NCBI RefSeq assembly: GCF_900890425.1
Contig: NZ_CAAHFG010000001.1
Location: forward strand, 2,914,001-2,978,000
Reading direction: 5' to 3'
DNA length: 64,000 nucleotides
Source of the DNA: Pontiella desulfatans
Lineage (GTDB): Bacteria; Verrucomicrobiota; Kiritimatiellia; Kiritimatiellales; Pontiellaceae
Position 1 is the stretch's first letter. Every line of letters starts with the position of its first letter. A program made the translations under genes and the position numbers. The notes beneath the pieces were generated by a model that saw only the letters and a program-made list of their open reading frames with translations, made no database searches and was not told the DNA's origin. Below, piece after piece: positions 33,949 through 41,478 of the stretch.

Positions 33949-35742
33949 TTACTGCACAAGTGCTATCGTGATCTGGATCACTTCCCCATCGGCGGAGCCG
34001 GCCTGGGCATCGACGGGCACGGCCAGCGCAAGCGGTATGCTGCCGGCCGGCAGCGTGGCCGAGCCGAAAACAATCTGTTTCGCATCGCGGCTTTTAACTT
34101 CAACGGGCTTGCCGTCAATCAGTAGATCGATGGGCGCGCACTGGTCGAGCCCCTTCCCTTCAGCAACGAAAGAGACGGTGAGCGGATTCTGCACTTCGAC
34201 CGTGTAATCTGCGCGGTCGCCGGGCGAACTGAAGCCTCGGGCTCCGCCGTAAAAGATGGACTGCATTTCACCTTCAAAATGGAGCGCCTGGTTGGCACGC
34301 AGCGTCCACGACTTGGCCCAGCGATCCACATTGTCGATTTTTAACTGACGCATCGGGAAGGTCCGGTTGCGCGAGGCGATGTCTTCCCACCGTGCGCGAC
34401 AGCGTTGCGCCAGCTCTTCGGTGCGCTCTGGCATGGTTGCACTCAGGTCGTTCTGTTCGCCGGGATCGTTGATCATGTCATAAAGGCGGAACTGCCCGCC
34501 GGGCAGATGGTGAAATTTATAGTTCCCCCGCCGCAGCACGGTGTGCAGCTTGCTGTAGTCCGCCTCCCGGGCATCCTCAATAATGTCAGACGGCGTGACG
34601 TCCCCCGGCTGTCCGGGGCCATCCAGGGCGATGCGGAAAATATCGCGTTCATCGGCATAATCGGGATCCTTGAGCGACGGATAAATGCTTTGACCATCAA
34701 ACGGCAGATGCTTCGGCTGTTTGGCTTCGGGAATCTGCGCAAGGTCGAGCACGGTCGGCAGAATATCCTCCACCATCGGAACATGCTTCCGGATACCCGG
34801 CTTGATGTTGCCCGGCCAGCGCACCAGCAGCGGACTGCGGATGCCGCCGTCCCACACTTCCGCTTTCGCACCGGTAAGATCGCAGGCGTTGCGCAGTTTC
34901 CAATCATCGGAAAACGTTGCACGTTTAAAGTTTTCGTTGACATAGGCTGGCGTATTTTCGGTTGGGCCGTTGTCGCTGAAGAAAATCACAATCGTATTCT
35001 CCTCCTGCCCCGCGTCGCGCACCGCATCGAGCAGGCGCCCGATCTGGTCATCCATCTGTTTAATGGAGCCATAGCACTGAGCGAACGATTCCGAATACCC
35101 TTTTTTACGATACGGGTCGGCATAGGAATCAGGGCATTCCCACGGCAGGTGCGGAATAATGTAGGCCATATGCATCAGCCACGGCGTATCGCCCGACTCT
35201 TTGATTTTTTCAATGGCCGCATCGGTGATCAGCTCGGCCGACCAGCCCTCGGTCCACTCGCCACCCACCGGCGTGCAGAGCAGCGGACGCTTCTGCAGGT
35301 ATCCGCCGCCGATGCCGCAGAACCAGTCGAAGCCGCGCGCTACCGGGTCAAGCTCCATCATCTTTGCACCGTCCCATTTACCAAACAGCCAGGTATTGTA
35401 GCCGGACGGTTTCAGGAACGACGGCATCAGCACCTCGTCGCGCCGCACATCGCCGCGCGAGCCGACGCCCCAGACGCCGACATCCAGATGGTTGCGACCC
35501 GTCAGCAGTGCCGAGCGTGTCGGCGTACAGGCCGGGCCAACCATAAAGTGGGGATAAAACGCGCCCTCTTTCGAGAGCCGATCCAGCACTGGCGTATCGG
35601 CCAGCTTGTTTCCCGTAAAACCGAAATCCCCGTACCCCTGGTCATCCGAAATAATCAGCAGAATGTTAGGCGGTCGCTCTGCGCCGTGCGCAAACGAACC
35701 AACTACAAGCAGTGCAACAAACCACTTAACTACATTTTTCAT
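33949..35742 (-). CDS. Long sulfatase with C-terminal beta domain
   Basis: Sulfatase of 597 residues; the ATG at 35742 is preferred because AGGAA precedes it at 7 bp, while the upstream ATG at 35748 nearly abuts that box. Signal peptide, NILLIISDDQGYGDFGFTG, maturation motif C82-T-P-T-R, VWGVGSRGDVRRDEVLMP, IPHLPWECPDSYADP and IVIFFSDNGPTENTP. The C-terminus has YKFHHLPGGQFRLYDMINDP, then a beta domain with VEVQNPLTVSFVAEGKGLD. It is a close paralogue of 30686 and of the split gene, and has no repeat insertion at the signal junction. Placed 15 bp before the TIM-barrel gene. The trio probably acts on related sulfate positions. Confidence 0.94.
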   Translation of the reverse strand: MKNVVKWFVALLVVGSFAHGAERPPNILLIISDDQGYGDFGFTGNKLADTPVLDRLSKEGAFYPHFMVGPACTPTRSALLTGRNHLDVGVWGVGSRGDVRRDEVLMPSFLKPSGYNTWLFGKWDGAKMMELDPVARGFDWFCGIGGGYLQKRPLLCTPVGGEWTEGWSAELITDAAIEKIKESGDTPWLMHMAYIIPHLPWECPDSYADPYRKKGYSESFAQCYGSIKQMDDQIGRLLDAVRDAGQEENTIVIFFSDNGPTENTPAYVNENFKRATFSDDWKLRNACDLTGAKAEVWDGGIRSPLLVRWPGNIKPGIRKHVPMVEDILPTVLDLAQIPEAKQPKHLPFDGQSIYPSLKDPDYADERDIFRIALDGPGQPGDVTPSDIIEDAREADYSKLHTVLRRGNYKFHHLPGGQFRLYDMINDPGEQNDLSATMPERTEELAQRCRARWEDIASRNRTFPMRQLKIDNVDRWAKSWTLRANQALHFEGEMQSIFYGGARGFSSPGDRADYTVEVQNPLTVSFVAEGKGLDQCAPIDLLIDGKPVEVKSRDAKQIVFGSATLPAGSIPLALAVPVDAQAGSADGEVIQITIALVQ

Positions 35743-35808
35743 AACCATATTCCTGTTCCAGATTTTGGAAGATTCTGCATTGGATTTTAATAATGGCAGG
35801 AATCCATC

Positions 35809-36465
35809 CTACTCCATTCCACGGTACAGCTCTATCCAATCAATCAAAACCCTACCTTGGGAAATCCCCTTGATATCGACCTGGAGACTATCCGCCATGC
35901 TGATTGAACCCTTCTCGATGACCTCCTTCTCCCCGTTTACCCCGAAAAGCAACTTTCCCTCTTTGAATTCAAAAGTGAGCTCGCCCCAGGTATTGACAGG
36001 GAACGCGATGGCCGACTCGGCGGTCGCCTTCTTGTTGAACTTCATCCGGGTAGATTCCTTCGTGAAAATAAAGCTGTTGATGTGGTGCCCGATATCGATT
36101 TTCACGGCCTTGGCATCCCCTTCATACTTGATCCGCATCCTCAACACGAACTCCTCGGGAACGGGTTTCAGGATAATGACGGGGTTCGCCCCTGTATGAA
36201 TGCCATCCCCCTCGGTTCGGACATGCTCCTGATATTCCCTGCTCGACGGGCTTCCGACCAGCATGCCGTCCTTAACAACCCAGACGGTTTTTTGCTTAAC
36301 CTGCCAGAATGCCCGGTTCACCTTCCCATCCTTATCAAACTGATCGATGTAGACCGGTTCTACTTTCTTAAAAATTTCCGGCCGATACCCTGCATCCGCC
36401 GCACAGTTGAACGATGCCCAAAACAACATCGAAACCATCCATTTAAACATGATTCTCATCATCAA
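35809..36465 (-). CDS. Secreted jelly-roll protein, DUF1080-like
   Basis: Protein of 218 residues with a signal peptide (FKWMVSMLFWASFNCAA). The rest is a single beta-rich domain in the style of the 3-keto-disaccharide hydrolase/DUF1080 and LamG concanavalin-like folds: DKDGKVNRAFWQVKQKTVWVV, KDGMLVGSPSSREYQEH, EEFVLRMRIKYEGDAKA and a final VLIDWIELYRGME. Such proteins bind or cleave glycans or glycosides; no catalytic residues can be fixed here. Start lies 4 bp after the alpha/beta-hydrolase stop, so it is co-transcribed. The 60-bp gap to the 33949 gene shows no clear signal. It could be a lectin-like accessory to the sulfatases. Confidence 0.7.
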   Translation of the reverse strand: MMMRIMFKWMVSMLFWASFNCAADAGYRPEIFKKVEPVYIDQFDKDGKVNRAFWQVKQKTVWVVKDGMLVGSPSSREYQEHVRTEGDGIHTGANPVIILKPVPEEFVLRMRIKYEGDAKAVKIDIGHHINSFIFTKESTRMKFNKKATAESAIAFPVNTWGELTFEFKEGKLLFGVNGEKEVIEKGSISMADSLQVDIKGISQGRVLIDWIELYRGME

Positions 36466-36469
36466 CAGT

Positions 36470-37405
36470 TCATCGCAAGTTGAGTTTATGAATCAGGTAA
36501 TCTGTCGGCGTCTCGAACTTCACATCGGGGACCCCGGGATAAACCAGCTCGCATTCCACACCGAGTGCCCGGCAATGCTCCTGTAGTTTGACGCCGAAGT
36601 TGGCCGAGTGGGTCGGGTCTTTCTGCACCTCGCCGATGGCGGGGGCGCTTTTGAAATACAGATACGCCGGAGGATCGTCGGCATTCACCAGCGCATAGGG
36701 GGAATATTCGGCAATCCACGGCAGGATGCTTTCGCGGTCGGCCAGAAACTCGGCAAAGCTTTTCTTTCCGAAGGCATGTCCGCCATACTTGCTGTTTGGC
36801 GTCCATTCCTTCATCTGCTTCGGATCGAGGCTGGTCTGCGGATTGGTTACGGCAGCACAGAAGAGACGGGTTGATTCCCGAGCCACCGGATCGTTGCTCG
36901 CAGGGTCAGCCAGATCATCATGATAGGCGATCCAAAGGCTGGAACAGGCGCCGGCGGAACCACCGGCCGCACCGATGCGCGTTTTGTCAATATTCCACTC
37001 CTCCGCTTTACTGCGAACAAACTGCAATGCGCGGGAGGCATCGTGCAGCGGCACTTTCACCGGCGGCAGGACATCGCCCTCGATATCGCCCATCAGCCGA
37101 TAGTTGATCGCCACCACCGAAATGCCTGCCTCCAGCAGCGCTTCCGCATCGACAAACTTGCTGAGCCTCTCTTTGCTGCCGCCCTTCCAACCGCCGCCGT
37201 GAATCACAAAAACCAGCGGGGTCGGTGTATCGGACTCCGCCTTCCAGAAATCCATCACATGCTTTTCGTGTTCACCGTAGCGAATGCCGACCTGAGTGGG
37301 CGCAGGAACGGATGCGTCGTATCGAGGGGCTTTCTTCTGCGCGTCGGCGGAGAGGACGAGCAGGCTGGTTAAGGCAATTAAACTTCCCTTCATGAGTTGC
37401 TCCAT
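36470..37405 (-). CDS. Alpha/beta-hydrolase esterase (BD-FAE-like)
   Basis: Secreted carboxylesterase-type alpha/beta-hydrolase of 311 residues, probably removing acyl groups from the polysaccharide. Signal peptide ends near LSADA. Oxyanion HGGGWKGGSKERL near residue 70, nucleophile elbow GAAGGSAGACSS near 150, and the substrate-side block TNPQTSLDPKQMKEW. The usual C-terminal catalytic His is not obvious: the ending is VYPGVPDVKFETPTDYLIHKL, as in a PVC subgroup of the family. Start overlaps the stop of the 37405 sulfatase (TAATG). The ester it cleaves is unknown. Confidence 0.85.
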   Translation of the reverse strand: MEQLMKGSLIALTSLLVLSADAQKKAPRYDASVPAPTQVGIRYGEHEKHVMDFWKAESDTPTPLVFVIHGGGWKGGSKERLSKFVDAEALLEAGISVVAINYRLMGDIEGDVLPPVKVPLHDASRALQFVRSKAEEWNIDKTRIGAAGGSAGACSSLWIAYHDDLADPASNDPVARESTRLFCAAVTNPQTSLDPKQMKEWTPNSKYGGHAFGKKSFAEFLADRESILPWIAEYSPYALVNADDPPAYLYFKSAPAIGEVQKDPTHSANFGVKLQEHCRALGVECELVYPGVPDVKFETPTDYLIHKLNLR

Positions 37406-39273
37406 TATTTCGTTGCCTGGGCTGAAATGGATTCAAGATAGGCGAGGTCTTCCGCAGTCATCACTTTATGCGAAATGTTCACCTCGCTTCCGTCGGCCTG
37501 CCGCAGCGTAACAATCGTCTTCCCTTTCGGGTTCACAAACATCTTCACAAACGAGCCATCCTTCTGCTGCGGCTTTCCTTTCGCCCAGATGCGGACCTTG
37601 GAAGCCGGGGCGGCCTTGACCGTTTTAGGCTTAGAGACCGGTTTGGCAACGGTTGGAATGGGCAGGTTGCGCAGGTTGCGGTAAGGCGAAACCTTGCTTT
37701 TTGCATTCGCTTCGGGATCGTAGAGCGGATTCGGGCGACGCTGATATTTCATAGGAACCACCTCGTCGATCATTTCATCGAGCAGCTTGAAAAGCTCCGT
37801 CGTCTTTTCCGGCATTTTTTCGGAGAGGTCGTTTTTCTCCTCGATATCCTGCGCGAGATTGTAGAGCTCCAGATAGCCCTGTTCGTCAAACATCAACTTG
37901 TAGTCGCCTTTGCGCACGGCCGTACGGGTGGGCGAGTAGTTCCCTTTTTTATCGAGCCCGCCGCCCGCTTTGTGCCAGAAAAAGGTGTCGCGGGTATATT
38001 GCTTCGCCTTGTTTTCCGGATCCTTTAGCAGCGGCAGAATCGATCGTCCATCGACATCAAGATTTTTCAAATCGTCCGCCTGGCCCGCCACCGAGAGAAG
38101 CGTTGGAAAGATGTCTTCGACACCGATCGGGATCTCACACTTCGAGCCGCCGTTGATCTGACCGGGCCAATAGGCGATAAACGGAACACGCACGCCCCCG
38201 TCGTACAACTTTCCCTTTCCTTCGCGAAGCGGAAGGTTCGAGGTGGCGTTTTCGCGATTAATCCCGCCGTTGTCCGACATGAAAATGATCAAGGTATTCT
38301 CGGCAATCCCGAGCTTGTTAAGCTCATCCACTACGCGTCCAACTGAATTATCGAGTCCGCGCAATACACCCGCATATTCCGGCATTGAGTGCCCATTCCA
38401 GCCACGGGTCGGTTTGTTTTCGAAATAGGCGATATCCTCGGGCTTGGCTTCGCGCGGCGAGTGAACCGCGAATTGTGCGAAATAGAGAAAAAACGGCTCT
38501 TTGTTTTTATCGCATTCGCGGATAAAGCGCACGGCACGTTCCGTTAAATCGTCGGTCAGGTATTCGATACCGAGATCCTCGCCAGTCTTCCCTCCGCTTT
38601 TCCAACTGCCTTCGCCTTTTCCGTTCCATTTTTGCTGCCAATCAAAATAGGGCGAACCGCCATGATCGAAATAGGCGAGTTCCTCAAACCCATGATCTTT
38701 CGGCTGATAGCCCTCCGTTCCCAAGGCACCGAGATGCCATTTGCCAAGCATCGCACTGCGGTAGCCTTTAAGCGCTTCGGCAATCGTAAGCGCATCATAC
38801 TCGTCATGGGCTTGCCCGCTTTGCAGCGCATAGGTGAACGGCGCCCCAATGTAACCGAGCGCGGGATTCGTCTGCTCAGGCGTATTTTTCTTTCGGTCGT
38901 GAATGTGATATCCGGCCGGTGGCGTCGTGTTGCGCGAAGAATAACTCCCCTTCATATGCCCTGACGCCGTCAGGAAGCCGAACCGCGCCGGATACAGCCC
39001 CGTCAACAGAGCCGAGCGACCGGGCGAACAGAGCGCGGCGGAATAGGCCTGTGTAAAGCTCATCCCCTGTTTAGCCAGCCGATCAAGATGCGGCGTTTCA
39101 TAAAAACACGCTTCCGGCGTCACGTTCTTTACCCGCGAGGCATAGCTCACCAAATCCATCCAGCCCAAATCATCGGCCAAAATAACAACAACGTTCGGCT
39201 TTTGCGGTGCCGCGGAAACGACGCTGCCCGCCGCAACCAAACCAACGACTATCCATTTAAGACCATTTTTCAT
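37405..39273 (-). CDS. Sulfatase with SHD1-like C-terminal domain
   Basis: Sulfatase of 622 residues from the ATG at 39273, chosen over 39282 for spacing to AGGAT. Signal peptide, VVVILADDLGWMDL, maturation motif C82-S-P-G-R, LGKWHLGALGTEGYQPKDHG, YFAQFAVHSPREAKPED, IIFMSDNGGINRENATSN and LREGKGKLYDGGVRVPFIA. After the fold a Pro/Lys linker (TVAKPVSKPKTVKAAP) leads to a C-terminal SHD1-like domain: RIWAKGKPQQKDGSFVK, IVTLRQADGSEVNI, MTAEDLAYLESI. The linker and tail are beyond the typical length. Near relative of 29103. Start lies 13 bp after the 39287 gene's stop; the end overlaps the esterase start. Confidence 0.94.
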   Translation of the reverse strand: MKNGLKWIVVGLVAAGSVVSAAPQKPNVVVILADDLGWMDLVSYASRVKNVTPEACFYETPHLDRLAKQGMSFTQAYSAALCSPGRSALLTGLYPARFGFLTASGHMKGSYSSRNTTPPAGYHIHDRKKNTPEQTNPALGYIGAPFTYALQSGQAHDEYDALTIAEALKGYRSAMLGKWHLGALGTEGYQPKDHGFEELAYFDHGGSPYFDWQQKWNGKGEGSWKSGGKTGEDLGIEYLTDDLTERAVRFIRECDKNKEPFFLYFAQFAVHSPREAKPEDIAYFENKPTRGWNGHSMPEYAGVLRGLDNSVGRVVDELNKLGIAENTLIIFMSDNGGINRENATSNLPLREGKGKLYDGGVRVPFIAYWPGQINGGSKCEIPIGVEDIFPTLLSVAGQADDLKNLDVDGRSILPLLKDPENKAKQYTRDTFFWHKAGGGLDKKGNYSPTRTAVRKGDYKLMFDEQGYLELYNLAQDIEEKNDLSEKMPEKTTELFKLLDEMIDEVVPMKYQRRPNPLYDPEANAKSKVSPYRNLRNLPIPTVAKPVSKPKTVKAAPASKVRIWAKGKPQQKDGSFVKMFVNPKGKTIVTLRQADGSEVNISHKVMTAEDLAYLESISAQATK

Positions 39274-39286
39274 AATCAGCATCCTG

Positions 39287-41200
39287 TTATTCAGAGATAA
39301 GCGTTACATCATCGATCAGGATGGAACCGGTTCCATCAAGATCGACTCGCATCAGCAGATTGTTCCCCTTGCGCAGTTTATCCGCTTTTACCGTCATTGT
39401 AACCGTCGTCCACTCGGTCGGAATAACACCATCCTTCTGCTCAACCAGCTCCCAGGGGCTGACCAGATACAACGTAGCCGGGGTCGGGCTGTCCAGTGCC
39501 TTGGTACGCAGCGTAAGCGTATAGGTCGCTCCCACCTGCGCATCCACCGCGCGGCTTATTAAAGACCACTTTCCGCCCTCACAGGTAAACTTCAGGCATG
39601 GATTACCGCCGTCCTTTACCGCCTCCACGGAGGCCGAGCCGATGTCGCTACCCTTCTTGAAGGTTTTCAGCTGCCAGCCGGAGGGCAGCTTGCTTCCCTT
39701 CATTTTGTCAAAGCTTCCTTCCAGCAGCAGGTTGCCGGCGGACGGCTTAACCGCTTTCGTTGCGGGCTTCACTTTGCTTAACTCCCTTTTCAGCCGTTCG
39801 GCCACTTCGGGATATTGGCTGAACACATTGTTCTTTTCAGCGGGATCGTTTTCGAGATCATAGAGCTGGTCGCTGTTTTCAGATACCCGTTTGGTCGGGT
39901 TGGCAGGATCGTGCTCGATGTATTTCCATTTTCCTTCGCGGATTGAAAAAATGGAATTGGAGGTGCGCGCTGGAACCGTTTCGCGGGGTGATGCCACGCT
40001 TTTTCCCGACCAGACCGGCCAGAAGCTCTGGCTATCGATCGCGCTTTCGGGAACCGGCGTTTCAAACAGATCTGCAACAGTGGCATACACATCGGTCAGG
40101 CAGAACAAACCTTCGGTCTTCTTTCCGGCCGGAATGTGTTTCGGCCAGCTGACAACAAACGGCACACGGCTGCCGCCATCGTAGACTGCGTGCTTGCCGT
40201 CTCGCAACTCGCCGTTACTGAGATGACCCGCAGCATAGGTTTCCCACATCGGCTCCAGATGCCATTTTTTTGCGAACTCCTCATCTTTGGCCACCACAGC
40301 ACCGTTGTCGCTGGTGAAAATGATCATCGTATTATCCAGTCGTCCGGTTTTGCGCAGCGCGCCAATCAGCTCCCCGACCTGCCAATCCAGTTCCTGCACA
40401 AAGTCGCCATAGACCCCGCATTCACTGCTGCCGACAAACGGCGTTCCAGGCGTAATCGGCTTATGCGGAACCGTTGAAGCGAAATAGAGAAACAGCGGTT
40501 TATCGGTGGGCGCGGACTCAATATATTCCACCGCCTTGCGGGCGGTATCCTGCCCCACCTCATCTTCTTTATAGAGAACGTCCGGCGTCCACGGCGTCAC
40601 TTTCTTGCCATTCACCTCAATGCGGTCGTTCGGACCGCGCCCGACAAACGTGTCGTTTTCAATGTAAAAGGCCGGCTCGTTTACCACATTGGCGGCCAGA
40701 CCGAAGAAATAGTCAAAACCCGATGCCAGCGGCCCGCCCTCGATTGTCGGGCGATTCCAGTCATACCGATCCGTATAGGTTTCACCATACCCGACCCCGA
40801 CATGCCATTTCCCGAACGCTGCCGTGCGGTAGCCGTTTTGCTGGAAAAACTTCGGCAGCGGCTCAATCCCCTTCTCCAGCAGCGCATTCGGCCCCGCCGG
40901 AGCAATTACACCCTTCGGCGGATGCAGCGGACTGCGCCACCAGTAGCGCCCGGTCAACAAACTCACCCGCGACTGCGAACAGGTCGACGACGGCGTATAC
41001 GCATTTGTGAACCGCACCCCGGCTTTCGCAATGCGGTCAATATGCGGCGTCTTCAGCTTCGTCGCGCCATAGCACCCGACATCGCCATAGCCGAGGTCAT
41101 CGGCAAAAATAATTAAAATGTTAGGGCGTTGCTCCACAGCCACCGCCACGCTTCCTGCAAAAACCAACCCGCACAGTATCCACTTAAAGACATTCTTCAT
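39287..41200 (-). CDS. Sulfatase with C-terminal CBM-like domain; atypical C-S-Q-S-R motif
   Basis: Sulfatase of 637 residues, ATG at 41200 preferred for its GGAG box. Signal peptide, ILIIFADDLGYGDVGCYGA with Asp pair near 44-45, and a maturation site reading SSTC74-S-Q-S-R: the Pro of C-x-P-x-R is Gln (codon CAG at 40975-40973). Then LTGRYWWRSPLHPPKG, AFGKWHVGVGYGETY, FASTVPHKPITPG and IIFTSDNGAVVAKDEEF. After the sulfatase fold a CBM4/9-like jelly roll runs from about residue 490 (LLLEGSFDKMKGSKLPSGW, TYTLTLRTKALDS, LYLVSPWELVEQKDG, ILIDDVTL). The change at Pro may affect maturation. A relic of a similar CBM lies just upstream at 41393. Confidence 0.92.
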   Translation of the reverse strand: MKNVFKWILCGLVFAGSVAVAVEQRPNILIIFADDLGYGDVGCYGATKLKTPHIDRIAKAGVRFTNAYTPSSTCSQSRVSLLTGRYWWRSPLHPPKGVIAPAGPNALLEKGIEPLPKFFQQNGYRTAAFGKWHVGVGYGETYTDRYDWNRPTIEGGPLASGFDYFFGLAANVVNEPAFYIENDTFVGRGPNDRIEVNGKKVTPWTPDVLYKEDEVGQDTARKAVEYIESAPTDKPLFLYFASTVPHKPITPGTPFVGSSECGVYGDFVQELDWQVGELIGALRKTGRLDNTMIIFTSDNGAVVAKDEEFAKKWHLEPMWETYAAGHLSNGELRDGKHAVYDGGSRVPFVVSWPKHIPAGKKTEGLFCLTDVYATVADLFETPVPESAIDSQSFWPVWSGKSVASPRETVPARTSNSIFSIREGKWKYIEHDPANPTKRVSENSDQLYDLENDPAEKNNVFSQYPEVAERLKRELSKVKPATKAVKPSAGNLLLEGSFDKMKGSKLPSGWQLKTFKKGSDIGSASVEAVKDGGNPCLKFTCEGGKWSLISRAVDAQVGATYTLTLRTKALDSPTPATLYLVSPWELVEQKDGVIPTEWTTVTMTVKADKLRKGNNLLMRVDLDGTGSILIDDVTLISE

Positions 41201-41334
41201 AAATCGCATCTCCACATTAAAAATACAATCTGTCATTCCGGGGACCTAAGATCAATTCCATTCGTTTATTTAATTCAAATATCATGAATCCCGGGAACGA
41301 ACCGTCCGAACGACAAGCGGTGATTCCGTCACTG

Positions 41335-41361
41335 CCGCCGTCGCTCTTCGAGCTATGGCGG
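41335..41361. repeat. Hairpin repeat in the gap before the CBM sulfatase
   Basis: CCGCC-GTC-GCTC-TTC-GAGC-TAT-GGCGG: nested stem with two paired arms around a GCTC/GAGC core. It fits the style of the other extragenic palindromes here. The 278-bp gap (41201-41478) also holds a CBM relic and otherwise nothing. Confidence 0.6.
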
Positions 41362-41392
41362 ACTAGCCAGAACGGCTGCACCGCAAATCAAC

Positions 41393-41462
41393 TACATCCT
41401 GTCAAAACCATGCCTTCCCGCTGCTCAACAAAATCTCAGGGGCTGATGAGATACAACCTGCC
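41393..41462 (-). pseudogene. Relic of a sulfatase CBM-like domain
   Basis: Minus-strand translation gives RLYLISP-stop-DFVEQREGMV, closely matching TLYLVSPWELVEQKDGVI in the C-terminal domain of the 39287 sulfatase (Trp codon changed to TGA). The homology covers about 23 codons. It suggests a second, almost erased copy of that domain at the 5' side of the gene, perhaps left by a tandem duplication. Confidence 0.5.
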
Positions 41463-41478
41463 CCTCATTAACAATGTG

